Below are positions 52,472 through 62,029 of a stretch of DNA of 64,000 nucleotides, one piece after another. Source of the stretch: an uncultured Oscillospiraceae bacterium (lineage in GTDB: Bacteria > Bacillota > Clostridia > Oscillospirales > Oscillospiraceae). The first letter of the stretch is position 1. Every line of letters begins with the position of its first letter. The stretch lies in the NCBI GenBank assembly GCA_934573735.1, contig CAKTMC010000004.1, positions 1 to 64,000 of the forward strand. Direction: 5' to 3'. The position numbers and the translations under genes are program-made. The notes beneath the pieces were generated by a model, which saw only the letters and a list, made by a program, of their open reading frames with translations, was not told the DNA's origin and did not search any database.

Positions 52472-53518
52472 TCAAAAAGTGCGGCTCGTGTCGGGAACCT
52501 TTTCGTATGGAAAATCGTATATATACTCGGGCAGCGCCTTGGCGATTTTTTCTGCCTCGCGGGCGTATTGCTCATTTGCGAGGAATAGCTGGGTGTTCTG
52601 GATGGAGACTGCCGGGTCAAAATGCGATTTCGGCGCGCTATGCTGCTGCTTTGTAATGCCGAGGAAGGAGTATATTTTCTCGAGCGAGGCTTCGTAGTTA
52701 TAAATCAAATCCTCAAACTGAACGCGCAGTATCTTATTACTCTCGGCAGGACGCTCACTTTCACGCAGACGGCGGTAAAAGCTGATAAACGCTTCGGTAT
52801 CGGTCGGGAAGGGAACGCCGAGGTTTGTTTTTGACCAGAAATACTTATTTATAATATACACGTCGCGCGGGTCGCGGCTTACGGCAAATACGCGCAGCTC
52901 GTCGCCGAAATAATTATCCACGCGGAAAAGATTGTGCGGAAGAAGAAGCTGGTCAAGCACGACGCTGTGCTCACTGAGCCTGAGTTCATCCATTACCCCG
53001 GAAATAAAGTGCCGCGCCGCGGTATAAAATTCCTCCTCGGAGGGGATAGCAAGCATAGTATCGTAATACAGCCGGGGCTTTCGCAGCATGATTTTCTTGA
53101 AGCTTAGCATGGCGAGGAGCTTTCTCACGCAAAGCTCAAGGAACATACGCGAATTTGTGTTTTCCTGCCAGTACCAGTAATAGTCCGGGCGGGACATGGT
53201 CAGCTCATCGGTAAAGCGGCGGCAAAGCGAATAAAAGCCGGGGCCTACATGCTCGTTATAGTGCCCGACCCACCAGTATTTCTTTGTGCAAAGCTCCTTC
53301 ATCGTGCCGAGAAAGCTATGCAGCGCCTCATCACTGCGCAGTGCGTTGTTGCCGCGCAGAAGCTTATCCTCAAGGTCAAAAACACCGTTGGGACAGTGAA
53401 GAAAGACAAATTCAAAGTCGCCGTTGCGTGCGTTGCAGCCGTCTATCTCGGCGAGAATATCCGTCACCGCAGACGAACCGGAGCCCATATATCCGGTGGG
53501 TACAAGTATCTTATTCAT
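52472..53518 (-). CDS. Sulfotransferase family protein
   Basis: A 348-residue cytoplasmic protein. The start, LVPTGYMGSGSSAVTDIL, fits the 5'-phosphosulfate-binding loop of PAPS-dependent sulfotransferases, and FAVSRDPRDVYI near residue 213 fits the 3'-phosphate-binding motif. The rest shows the long helical segments of the family, without a membrane helix. It could add sulfate to a polysaccharide or another acceptor. It is divergent from a flippase gene 111 bp away that opens a polysaccharide cluster, so sulfation of that glycan is a reasonable inference. PAPS synthesis genes are not in the window. GGAGGCAGC precedes the ATG. Confidence 0.78.
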   Translation of the reverse strand: MNKILVPTGYMGSGSSAVTDILAEIDGCNARNGDFEFVFLHCPNGVFDLEDKLLRGNNALRSDEALHSFLGTMKELCTKKYWWVGHYNEHVGPGFYSLCRRFTDELTMSRPDYYWYWQENTNSRMFLELCVRKLLAMLSFKKIMLRKPRLYYDTMLAIPSEEEFYTAARHFISGVMDELRLSEHSVVLDQLLLPHNLFRVDNYFGDELRVFAVSRDPRDVYIINKYFWSKTNLGVPFPTDTEAFISFYRRLRESERPAESNKILRVQFEDLIYNYEASLEKIYSFLGITKQQHSAPKSHFDPAVSIQNTQLFLANEQYAREAEKIAKALPEYIYDFPYEKVPDTSRTF

Positions 53519-53629
53519 GCTGCCTCCATGATTATTAAGAATTAAAGACTTTACTTTGTGATGAAAAAATAGTAAAATATCAAATTAGCTTTAGCTGATT
53601 ATATATCATTTCAATTAGAAAGGCAAGCT

Positions 53630-55096
53630 ATGCAGGAAAAATCTCTTGCCAGAAACGGCATTTATAAGGCTCTGCTTAATATATTCAATCTTGTTGTTCC
53701 GCTGCTCGTCGGACCGTATATCAACGGACTTCTGAACGAGGAGCTTTACGGAATATATAACCGCGTATATACCGAATACAGCATTTTTCTCGCCCTTGCA
53801 TCCTTTGGAATATATAACTACGGCGTGCGCGAAATAAGCAGGGTACGCAATGACCCGGTTGCGATGAATAAGCTCTTCACGAGCCTTTTTGTCATCGGCA
53901 TCGTCTCAAACGGCATTGCAATGCTTATCTATGTCGGCCATAGCTTCTGGCGCTCCAATTCGCAGATAGAGGTCGTTGTCTATCTTGTGATGCTTATTCA
54001 GCTTTTTGCAAACATCTTCTATGTTGAATTTGCAAACGAGGCGAAGGAAAACTACCGCTTTATAATGGTCAAGACCATTTTGGTGCGCCTTGGCTACCTT
54101 ATCTCGATTTTTGCCTTTGTGCGCAAGCCGAGCGACGTTGTTCCCTATGCGGTGGTCATCTCGATGACTAATTTCTTCAATAATATCCTGAGCTATATCC
54201 GCATCCGCCGCGACGTTCACTTTAATTTCGGAGGGCTTAAAATAAAAAAGCACCTTATGCCGCTTATCGTGTCATTACTTATAGTAAACGTCGATGTGTT
54301 TTACTTCCAGCTTGACAAGGTCATGCTCTCGCCGCTTGTGAGCGATATCGCGGTCACGGAGTATTTTATCCCGACAAATATGGTCGGCATGGTCTCCGCC
54401 GTTCCGCTTGCGCTTATAAATGTCGCCATCCCGCGCACGGCGGCGCTGCTCGGCGAGGGTAAGCGGGACGAATATGAGAGCGTTTTGAAAAGCACGACCG
54501 AGAAATATCTTGCACTCGTTATCCCGATAAACCTCGGCTTCATCGTCCTTGCCAAGGAGGTCATGGAGCTATATACGCGGGATGTGTACACCTATGCATG
54601 GCCGGTGCTCATTGTCGCGGCAATATCCCGCATCGCGCTGTCATATCAGTCGGTGCTCAATAATCTCGTCATGTATGTAAACTCCAAGGAGAAGCAGCAG
54701 GTCTTGCTTCTTGCACTGTTCGGCGTTTTGAACCTTGTGATGAACTTTGCCCTTGTCGCCATGGACTGCTTCACGGTCATTACCTCGCTTGCAACGACGA
54801 CTCTTGCGGTTATACTTTTTGTTATCACCTGCCATTTCTATGCCGTGAAAAGACTTGGCGTTAACAGCTGCCTGTTTTCAAAGCGAACATGGGGATATCT
54901 GCTCGTTTCCATGCTCTTTATTCCCGTTTCGCTGCTCATTCGGCTTGCGGGGCTAAACTATTGGCTCAATATAATTGCCATAATCCTTGCCTGCGTCGCG
55001 CTCTACGCCGTCTATCTTATCATTACCAAGGACGTTTTGGCATATGAGATACTGAACGCGACCATATTCCGGGGCAGGAGCAGGACGGCAGACTAA
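53630..55096 (+). CDS. Polysaccharide flippase (Wzx/MOP family)
   Basis: A 488-residue integral membrane protein with 12-14 hydrophobic segments. The N terminus (LARNGIYKALLNIFNLVVPL, LVGPYI) and YGVREISRVR segment are typical of O-antigen/teichuronic-type flippases that move lipid-linked repeat units across the membrane. GAAAGGCAAGCT precedes the ATG. It opens a tight plus-strand run of flippase, GT4, polymerase and GT2 genes. No initiating sugar-phosphate transferase is seen in this window. Confidence 0.9.
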   Translation: MQEKSLARNGIYKALLNIFNLVVPLLVGPYINGLLNEELYGIYNRVYTEYSIFLALASFGIYNYGVREISRVRNDPVAMNKLFTSLFVIGIVSNGIAMLIYVGHSFWRSNSQIEVVVYLVMLIQLFANIFYVEFANEAKENYRFIMVKTILVRLGYLISIFAFVRKPSDVVPYAVVISMTNFFNNILSYIRIRRDVHFNFGGLKIKKHLMPLIVSLLIVNVDVFYFQLDKVMLSPLVSDIAVTEYFIPTNMVGMVSAVPLALINVAIPRTAALLGEGKRDEYESVLKSTTEKYLALVIPINLGFIVLAKEVMELYTRDVYTYAWPVLIVAAISRIALSYQSVLNNLVMYVNSKEKQQVLLLALFGVLNLVMNFALVAMDCFTVITSLATTTLAVILFVITCHFYAVKRLGVNSCLFSKRTWGYLLVSMLFIPVSLLIRLAGLNYWLNIIAIILACVALYAVYLIITKDVLAYEILNATIFRGRSRTAD

Positions 55097-55113
55097 TTTC
55101 AGGGAGACGATAT

Positions 55114-56265
55114 ATGAAAGCATTGCGTATAATTACGCTGCATCTTGCCTATGGCGGCATAGAAAAGGCCGTATGCCAGATGACGAGTATGTTTGCGGAG
55201 AAATACGACGTGGAGATAATATCCGTGTATGATATGCCGGATGCTCCGGCCTTCCCGATAGATCCGCGCGTAAAAATAAGATATCTGCTGGACGAAACGC
55301 CGAACCGCGAGGAGTGGCGCGAGTGCAAAAGCCGCGGGGACGTATTCGGTCTTGCCCGCGAGAGCGTAAAGGCGCTGCGCATCCTGCATGATAAGAAGAA
55401 GGCCGTTATAGACGCGATATCCGAAATCAACGACGGCATTATTATTACCACGCGCCCGGAGCATAATGTCCTGCTGTCAAAATACGGACGCCCCGGAGTA
55501 TATAAGCTCGGGCAGCTCCATCAGGATCACTGCTTTGACAAAAAGCTGCTCGATAGCTTCAAAAACGAATACGGCGGACTTGACGTGTTTATTCTGCTCA
55601 CGCCCGGTCTTGCCGGCGAGGTACGCGAGATAATGCGCGAGAATAAGCATACCCGCGTCACCGCGATACCGAATTTTCTTGAGCATTACCCGGAAAAGCT
55701 CCCCGAGCGGCGCGAGAATACCATTGTCGCCGTCGGCAGGCTTGTCGAGGGCAAGGGCATGGACAGGCTTATAAGAATATTTGCCGCCGTCCATGAAAAA
55801 GCCCCGGACTGGAGCCTGCGCATAATCGGCGAGGGCGAGGAGCGGCAGAGCCTTGAGGCGCTGAGAGATGAGCTGGGGCTTTCCGACTGTGTAAATCTTA
55901 CCGGTATGCTTTCGGCTCCCGAGGTCGAGCGCGAAATGCTCTCCGCGTCCATATACGCGAGCGCATCAAAGAGCGAGGGGCTTTCCTTCGCACTGGTCGA
56001 GGCGATGAGCTGCGGTCTTGCGCCGGTGGCGTATGACGTGAGGGTCGGTCCCGCGGCGACTATAACGGACGGCGTAAACGGCTATCTTGTGCCTGACGGA
56101 GACGCAGACACCTTTGCCGAGCGCCTTCTCGGGCTGATAAACGAGCCAAAGCTCATGGCGGAGCTCAGCCGCGCCGCACTGCGCCGCGCGGAGGATTTTT
56201 CCCGGGAAAACGTGTCCCGGCAATGGTTCCGGCTATTGGAGGATAGAGACTGTATATGCGAGTAA
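55114..56265 (+). CDS. Glycosyltransferase family 4
   Basis: A 383-residue GT-B enzyme. The N-terminal LHLAYGGIEKAVCQM is the usual acceptor-side loop with the Gly-Gly motif, and the C-terminal domain contains VAVGRLVEGKGMDRLI, IIGEGEER, YASASKSEGLSFALVEAMSC and GLAP, the E(x7)E donor-binding region. It uses an activated sugar and retains configuration. CAGGGAGACG lies before the ATG. It is 17 bp after the flippase and overlaps the next gene by 10 bases. Confidence 0.92.
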   Translation: MKALRIITLHLAYGGIEKAVCQMTSMFAEKYDVEIISVYDMPDAPAFPIDPRVKIRYLLDETPNREEWRECKSRGDVFGLARESVKALRILHDKKKAVIDAISEINDGIIITTRPEHNVLLSKYGRPGVYKLGQLHQDHCFDKKLLDSFKNEYGGLDVFILLTPGLAGEVREIMRENKHTRVTAIPNFLEHYPEKLPERRENTIVAVGRLVEGKGMDRLIRIFAAVHEKAPDWSLRIIGEGEERQSLEALRDELGLSDCVNLTGMLSAPEVEREMLSASIYASASKSEGLSFALVEAMSCGLAPVAYDVRVGPAATITDGVNGYLVPDGDADTFAERLLGLINEPKLMAELSRAALRRAEDFSRENVSRQWFRLLEDRDCICE

Positions 56266-57743
56266 ATGAGAGCTCTCTCAGAAAATTTTTGTATGACAAC
56301 TGGCTGACGATGCTCATAGTATTGCAGCCGCTGCTTGACATACTCGCGTTCTGGACGCAAAACGACAACGGAACTATTGCGGGGCGTATCCGCCTTGCTA
56401 TTATGATAGCGCTGCCGATAATGCTGCTCATCTCCCTGCGCGGCGAGCGGAGGAAAAAGCTCTTTATCGCGCTGTGTATCGTGGGCGGCTACTGTCTGCT
56501 GCACGTTCTAAACGGTCTGCGCGTCGGCAATTATATGCTTATTCTTGATACCGAGTACATGGCGCGTGTCGTGCAGATGCCGGTGCTGGCGCTGTGCTTT
56601 ATGGCGTATCTGGACGGCGAGGAGCGCGCGCTACAGGTCGAGCGGGGGCTTCATATCGCCGCCGCCGTGCTGCTCGCCTCGCTTGTCATCTCCGCACTGA
56701 CGCATACGGCAAACTCGACCTATCCGGACGGGATAGGTATTTCCGGCTGGGTCATCGTCACAAACGGTAATTCCGCGAGTATTATATTGGCGATACTTGC
56801 GCTCAGCTCCGTACTCAGCACGCTCAAGGATAAGCCGATTTATCTGACGCTTATATTTATCGTGGGTAGCTCCGTGTTTCTCATAGCAAACGGCACCAAG
56901 GCCTGTTATTTTTCGCTGCTTTTGATGTGCGTCTGCGGCGTTATCATGCTCGCGCTGACATGGATATGCGGCGACAGGGCAAGGCTTGGACGCGACATAG
57001 CCGCAGCCTCGGCTCTGGTGCTTGTCGCGGTGCTTTCGTTTGTGCTTTACCCCTACACCCCGGCCGCCGCCGAAAAATCAAATATAGAATACTCCAAGGC
57101 AACAAAGGAGTCTTATTATCAGGTAAAATATCCCGATATCCGTGACGGCGATTGCGAAAACGATAATACTCCTGCCGAGGAGGACAAGCCTGCCGAATGG
57201 GACGAGTATATGAACGAGCTCTATACTAATTTTATCCCTGAGGATATGCAGCAGCGCTTCGGGCTTGAGCGGATAATGGAGAAGTATGACTATACCGACG
57301 ATGTGGGCACGCTTATGGATGTGCGCCGCCTCAAGCGTACGTTTGCAAGGCTTGCCTGGGATGAGACTGACCTTGCGACAAGGCTTGTCGGCTTCCAGTT
57401 TTACGCTATGAACACCTCGCCGGAGGATACCTATGACCTTGAAAACGACTGGGCAGCGCTCAAGTATTATTACGGCTATCTCGGCGCGGGGCTTTATATA
57501 GGCTTCCTGCTTTATGTGTTTTTCGTGTTTCTGCGGCGGCTGCTGCGTGACTTCAAGGGAGCGGTGAATATGCGTAATATGGCCTGCGCTATGCTTTTTG
57601 CTATGGAGCTTGGGCTTGCGCAGTATTCCGGTGCTATACTGCGGCGTCCGAACGTCTCTTTTTATCTTGCGATAACGGCGGCGATGCTTTATTATGAGAA
57701 TATGACGGCGCAGAGGATAATCAAAAAGGAGAGCAAAAAATGA
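56256..57743 (+). CDS. O-antigen polymerase/ligase-like membrane protein
   Basis: A 495-residue membrane protein with about ten to eleven hydrophobic segments and one large extracytoplasmic loop (about residues 270-390, acidic, with NDNTPAEEDKPAEWDEYMNE). This is the layout of Wzy polymerases and WaaL-type ligases. The family is variable in sequence, so the call is based on topology and context. The ATG lies within the end of the GT4 gene (10-base overlap) after TTGGAGG. The stop overlaps the GT2 start as ATGA. Confidence 0.8.
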   Translation: MRVNESSLRKFLYDNWLTMLIVLQPLLDILAFWTQNDNGTIAGRIRLAIMIALPIMLLISLRGERRKKLFIALCIVGGYCLLHVLNGLRVGNYMLILDTEYMARVVQMPVLALCFMAYLDGEERALQVERGLHIAAAVLLASLVISALTHTANSTYPDGIGISGWVIVTNGNSASIILAILALSSVLSTLKDKPIYLTLIFIVGSSVFLIANGTKACYFSLLLMCVCGVIMLALTWICGDRARLGRDIAAASALVLVAVLSFVLYPYTPAAAEKSNIEYSKATKESYYQVKYPDIRDGDCENDNTPAEEDKPAEWDEYMNELYTNFIPEDMQQRFGLERIMEKYDYTDDVGTLMDVRRLKRTFARLAWDETDLATRLVGFQFYAMNTSPEDTYDLENDWAALKYYYGYLGAGLYIGFLLYVFFVFLRRLLRDFKGAVNMRNMACAMLFAMELGLAQYSGAILRRPNVSFYLAITAAMLYYENMTAQRIIKKESKK

Positions 57744-58681
57744 AGCTCAGCGTTATAGTTCCTGTATATAATGTTGAAAAATATCTTGGGAAATGCCTTG
57801 ATTCGCTTGTAAATCAGACGATTTCGGACTATGAGATCATAGTTGTGAACGATGGTTCTCCCGATAATTCGCAGCGTATTATAGACGATTATGCCGCGCG
57901 CTATCCCGGGCTTATTATCCCGATGATAAAGGAAAACGGCGGGCTGTCCTCCGCACGAAATTACGCAATGAGCGTTGCCAAGGGTGAATTTATAGCCTTT
58001 GTCGATAGCGACGACTGGGTTGACCCGAGAATGTATGAAAAGCTCCTTGAGCTTATTGAGCGGGAAAACGCCGACATTGCCTTCTGCGATATGCGCGACT
58101 ATAACGAGGACGGCAGCATAACGGAGCACGACTGCACAAGCTTTGTGAACGGCGACCCGCTGACAGTTACCTGCTCTGCCTGCTGTAAGCTCTTTCGCCG
58201 CAGTGCCATCGGCGAGACGCGCTTCCCGGTGGGGCTCTGGTATGAGGATCTGGCTTTTACGGGAAGACTTCTTTTTAAGACGGACAGGCTTGCCGTGCTG
58301 CATGAAAAGCTCTATTTCTGCAATAATCGCGCAGGCTCTATTATGAATAACAATAACGCGCTCAAAAATCTGGATATGCTCACGGTGCTTGACGGTCTGC
58401 GTGAGGCCGCAAGAGAGAGCGGGCACGAGGATAAGCTCGATTATCTTGTTTTGACCCATCTGCTCCGCACCTCGATAAACCGCGTCGCCGAGCAGAATAG
58501 CCCCGATAAAAAGGCGGTTATAAAGCAGATGCGCGAATATGTGCATGATAAGATACCAAAACTCACAGCCTGCCCGACATACAGGGCTCAGCCGAAAAAG
58601 GTCCGCGTCGTGATGTTTTTGAACTACCACGGCATGGAGAACCTGACAAAGCTGCTGTTTAGGATCAAGAGAGGGCTTTGA
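57740..58681 (+). CDS. Glycosyltransferase family 2
   Basis: A 313-residue GT-A enzyme. It opens with KLSVIVPVYNVEKYLGKCLD, followed by EIIVVNDGSPDNS and the metal-binding DXD-type FVDSDDWV near residue 94. The C-terminal half is helical. It adds a sugar to the growing repeat unit. It overlaps the polymerase gene by ATGA and is the last gene of the plus-strand cluster. A dispersed repeat follows. Confidence 0.93.
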   Translation: MKLSVIVPVYNVEKYLGKCLDSLVNQTISDYEIIVVNDGSPDNSQRIIDDYAARYPGLIIPMIKENGGLSSARNYAMSVAKGEFIAFVDSDDWVDPRMYEKLLELIERENADIAFCDMRDYNEDGSITEHDCTSFVNGDPLTVTCSACCKLFRRSAIGETRFPVGLWYEDLAFTGRLLFKTDRLAVLHEKLYFCNNRAGSIMNNNNALKNLDMLTVLDGLREAARESGHEDKLDYLVLTHLLRTSINRVAEQNSPDKKAVIKQMREYVHDKIPKLTACPTYRAQPKKVRVVMFLNYHGMENLTKLLFRIKRGL

Positions 58682-58699
58682 GCTGGGCATAGTCCGCGT

Positions 58700-58750
58700 C
58701 CTTGGCTTCCCCTTTAGGGGGAGCTGGCGCGAAGCGACTGAGGGGGCGCC
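58700..58750 (+). repeat. GC-rich dispersed intergenic repeat
   Basis: CCTTGGCTTCCCCTTTAGGG, then GGAGCTGGCGCGAAGCGACT and GAGGGGGCGCC. It is the best conserved plus-strand copy of the family also seen at 81-138, 241-294 and 63431-63479. It lies between two convergent glycosyltransferase genes. Confidence 0.8.
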
Positions 58751-58846
58751 GATATTGAAGTCAGCATCAGACTCATGTTCTGCAATTAGTCCAATATTAC
58801 CCCATAAAACGCAAAAATCAGGCATTGGAGCCTGATTTTTGCATTA

Positions 58847-59842
58847 TTATTTGAACTTTCCGCGCAAAGCGTTATTTATCAAAAACATTCTTCTCAATGT
58901 GCGGCGGCGCTTTTTCATGAGCAGCTTATATATAAGCCTCTCCTTCGCGCTCAGCGTGTTCATATAGGGATTTGCGCGGTGCTCCGGGTGCTGCTTTATG
59001 AAGGCATCAAGCAGCGTATCGAGCAGGGGACTGTCCGGGTCTGCCATGACAACGCGCAGGGAGGAGGCTAAGAGCACATGCTTGAGCGCAAGAAACTCAA
59101 GCTCGTTCCGGTATTTCTCGAATAGCCCGATTTCCCGGTAATAGCTCTCCAGATCCTCAAGCGCATCAAGTATCTCAATATTGCGGTCAGCCTTACGGGC
59201 GTTGGTTATCGAGCCCTCGCGCTGAAGATAATTATAATAGGTCTTGGCAACATATTTTATTCTGGCGGCGTAGGGGTAGAGCTTTACCGTTGTGCGCGAG
59301 TCCTCAAACCATGCTCTCCCCGGATAGCGTATCCCGGTGTCGAGAAAGAGCTCGCGCCTGTATAGCTTATTCCACGGCGCGGGCAGCTCAAGCAGCAGCG
59401 CAGGATATTCCTCAAGTGAAAAGCTGCTGCCGTCCGGACGCGATACGCCCGGTATATGACGGAGAGCTTTTCCGCTCTCGTTTACCGAGACTGCGTCAAA
59501 AAAGCAGAGCTCAAAGCTGCCGTCGCATAGCTCGATCAGCGCATCGACCGCGCCCGGCGCAAGATAGTCGTCGCTGTCGGCAAAAAGAAAGTATTCGCCT
59601 CTTGCGGCTTCAATGCCGGTGTTTCGCGCCTGACCGACTCCGCAGTTTTGCGTGCTGATAACGCGGATAAGCTCCGGATAGCGCGCCGCGTAGTCGGCAA
59701 GAATGGCGGCTGAGCCGTCGGTCGAGCCGTCGTTTACGAGGATTATCTCATAATCGCGGCTTTTTCCTATGAGCGAGTCTATGCATTTGGGGAGATAGCT
59801 CTCAACATTATATACCGGGACGATCACGCTGAGCTTTGGCAT
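58847..59842 (-). CDS. Glycosyltransferase family 2
   Basis: A 331-residue GT-A enzyme. KLSVIVPVYNVESYLPKCID and EIILVNDGSTDGSA are at the start, with FADSDDYL as DXD-type motif near residue 92. It is similar in plan to the plus-strand GT2 but too different to be a recent duplicate. GGAGGGTAAAGGC precedes the ATG. It is convergent with the cluster and may act on the same glycan. Confidence 0.92.
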   Translation of the reverse strand: MPKLSVIVPVYNVESYLPKCIDSLIGKSRDYEIILVNDGSTDGSAAILADYAARYPELIRVISTQNCGVGQARNTGIEAARGEYFLFADSDDYLAPGAVDALIELCDGSFELCFFDAVSVNESGKALRHIPGVSRPDGSSFSLEEYPALLLELPAPWNKLYRRELFLDTGIRYPGRAWFEDSRTTVKLYPYAARIKYVAKTYYNYLQREGSITNARKADRNIEILDALEDLESYYREIGLFEKYRNELEFLALKHVLLASSLRVVMADPDSPLLDTLLDAFIKQHPEHRANPYMNTLSAKERLIYKLLMKKRRRTLRRMFLINNALRGKFK

Positions 59843-59992
59843 GCCTTTACCCTCCGCTGAATATTATTCTCGGGCTTATTCTATCATTATTTGCCCGAAT
59901 TTTCAATAAGCGTTTACATGGCGGGAAAAATAGTGTATAATATATAAATTGATATAAAAGCTATCGCACAATTCCTGCAAAGGAGATATTTT

Positions 59993-60562
59993 ATGAAATT
60001 CAAAAGAAAGCCCCGTGAGAACGAGGCGGTCGTCACAGAAACTCTCAAGGATACATACGATTGGATACAGTGTCTTATAAGCGCGCTGATAATCTGCGTC
60101 ATGCTCTTTGTTTTCGTGCTCCGTGTCGTTGACGTGCGGGGTACGTCTATGAACCCGACGCTCCAAAACGGCGATAAGATGCTTGTTTCGGACTTGTTCT
60201 ATAAGCCGAAGCAGGGTGATGTCGTCGTGTTCAAAAAGGATGAATACGACCCCGACAAGGCGCTTGTCAAGCGCGTTATCGCGGTCGGCGGGCAGGAGGT
60301 CAACATTGACTTTGCAAACGGCATCGTCTACGTTGACGGAGAGCCGATAGAGGAGGATTATATAAGCGAGCTTACGCAGAAGAAGCTTGACTTTATAGGT
60401 CCGCAGACCGTGCCGGAGGGCTGCGTTTTCGTCATGGGCGATAACCGCAACGCCTCCACGGACAGCCGCGATAAGCGCATAGGCATGGTCGATGAGAGAC
60501 TTATAATCGGCAAGGTTTATATGGTGATATATCCGCTTACCGAGTTTGGAGCAGTGAAATGA
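59993..60562 (+). CDS. lepB: Type I signal peptidase
   Basis: A 189-residue membrane serine protease with one N-terminal helix (about residues 25-45). The catalytic Ser is in RGTSMNPTL near residue 51 and the catalytic Lys in ALVKRVIAVGG near residue 91; GDNRNASTDSR is the usual box E. It removes Sec signal peptides such as those seen elsewhere in this window. AAAGGAGAT lies before the ATG. It is the first gene of lepB-rbgA-rnhB-yraN, an order well known in Firmicutes, and overlaps rbgA by ATGA. Confidence 0.95.
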   Translation: MKFKRKPRENEAVVTETLKDTYDWIQCLISALIICVMLFVFVLRVVDVRGTSMNPTLQNGDKMLVSDLFYKPKQGDVVVFKKDEYDPDKALVKRVIAVGGQEVNIDFANGIVYVDGEPIEEDYISELTQKKLDFIGPQTVPEGCVFVMGDNRNASTDSRDKRIGMVDERLIIGKVYMVIYPLTEFGAVK

Positions 60563-61437
60563 CGGATAACAAAGGCTTTGAAAAAATGAATATCCAGTGG
60601 TTTCCCGGCCACATGACCAAGGCACAGCGCATGATAGAGGAGAATATTGCGCTGGTGGACGCTGTGTGCGAGATACTGGACGCGCGAATTCCGTATTCCA
60701 GCCGCAATCCGGATATTGACAGACTCGCCGGAGATAAGCCGCGCCTTGTCATACTAAACCGCACGGACCTTGCAGATCCTAATCTTACCGCCCGCTGGCG
60801 CAGATATTTCGAGGCGCAGGGGCTTGCCATACTCGAAACTGACGCGAAAAGCGGCAAGGGCGTGAGCGGCTTTGCTCCCGCCGTGCGCAGAATGTTAAAG
60901 GATAAGCTTACCGCATACGAGGCAAAGGGGCAGGTGGGTCGTCCTCTGCGCGTTATGATACTCGGCATACCGAATGTCGGCAAGTCTACCTTTATAAATA
61001 AGGTCGCAGGACGCAAGGCCGCGATAGCTGGGGATAAGCCCGGCGTTACGCGCGGCAAGCAGTGGATAAATATTGACCAGGGGCTTGATTTACTCGATAC
61101 TCCGGGCATACTCTGGCCGAAGTTTGACAGTCAGGAGGTCGGCGAGATGCTGGCCATCACAAACGCGATAAAGGCTGATGTGCTCGATAAGGAGACCTTG
61201 GGCGCAAACTTTATGCTGCGTTTGCGCGAGATGTACCCCAAGGCGATAGAGGAGCGCTATAAGTTTACGCCCGACCCCGATATGAACGGCTTTGAGCTGT
61301 TGGAGCAGGCGGCGAAGAAGCGCGGCTTTTTGGTTTCGCGCGGGGAGTACGATATAGAGCGCATGGCAAATACGCTTTTGGGCGAGTACCATGACGGAAA
61401 GCTCGGCAGACTCACCTTGGAGGCGCCCGATGCCTGA
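60559..61437 (+). CDS. rbgA: Ribosome biogenesis GTPase
   Basis: A 292-residue YlqF/RbgA GTPase for late 50S assembly. The GTPase motifs are circularly permuted: G4 as LNRTDLAD near residue 67 comes before G1 as GIPNVGKSTFIN near residue 137, then DTPGILWP (G3). The C-terminal ANTAR-like helical domain follows. The opening MNIQWFPGHMTKAQRMI is characteristic. An in-frame ATG 15 codons downstream of the annotated start begins that segment, so the N terminus could be shorter. Confidence 0.95.
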   Translation: MTDNKGFEKMNIQWFPGHMTKAQRMIEENIALVDAVCEILDARIPYSSRNPDIDRLAGDKPRLVILNRTDLADPNLTARWRRYFEAQGLAILETDAKSGKGVSGFAPAVRRMLKDKLTAYEAKGQVGRPLRVMILGIPNVGKSTFINKVAGRKAAIAGDKPGVTRGKQWINIDQGLDLLDTPGILWPKFDSQEVGEMLAITNAIKADVLDKETLGANFMLRLREMYPKAIEERYKFTPDPDMNGFELLEQAAKKRGFLVSRGEYDIERMANTLLGEYHDGKLGRLTLEAPDA

Positions 61438-62029
61438 ACTATGGGAGCTTGAAAACGAGCTATACGACGCGGGAGCAGAGCTTATCTGCGGCGTTGACGA
61501 GGCGGGGCGCGGTCCGCTTGCAGGTCCCGTCTGCGCCGCCGCGGTCATCCTGCCGCGCAAAATTATAATAGACGGACTGAACGACTCGAAAAAGCTCAGC
61601 GAGAAGAAGCGCGAGGCGCTATTTGACGAAATATGCGAAAAGGCGCTTGACTATAGCATAGCCTTTGCCTCCGTTGAGGAAATTGAGTCGATGAATATTC
61701 TTAACGCTACCTTCCTTGCCATGAACCGTGCGATTTCAGGTCTTAAAATGCAGCCCCAGCTTGCGCTTATAGACGGCAACCAGAGCCGGGGTATAGAATA
61801 TCCCTGCCGCTGCATAATAGGCGGGGACGCAAAATGCGCCGATATCGCCGCCGCGTCCATACTCGCAAAAGTCAGCCGTGACCGCGTCATGCGTGAGCTT
61901 GATGCGCAGTATCCGGGCTACGGCTTTGCTGGGCATAAGGGCTACGGCACAAAGCAGCACTACGCCGCAATTCGTGAGCTTGGCGCTTCGCCCGTGCATC
62001 GCATGAGCTTTTTGAGGAAGCTGCACTGA
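61430..62029 (+). CDS. rnhB: Ribonuclease HII
   Basis: A 199-residue enzyme that cleaves RNA in RNA-DNA hybrids and at single ribonucleotides. Visible are ICGVDEAGRGPLAGPVCAAA with the catalytic Asp/Glu, ALIDGNQ, and GGDAKCADIAAASILAKVSR. The ATG at 61430 is used because TTGGAGG lies 8 bases upstream. It overlaps rbgA by 8 bases. A longer in-frame extension upstream exists but lies inside rbgA. Confidence 0.95.
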   Translation: MPELWELENELYDAGAELICGVDEAGRGPLAGPVCAAAVILPRKIIIDGLNDSKKLSEKKREALFDEICEKALDYSIAFASVEEIESMNILNATFLAMNRAISGLKMQPQLALIDGNQSRGIEYPCRCIIGGDAKCADIAAASILAKVSRDRVMRELDAQYPGYGFAGHKGYGTKQHYAAIRELGASPVHRMSFLRKLH

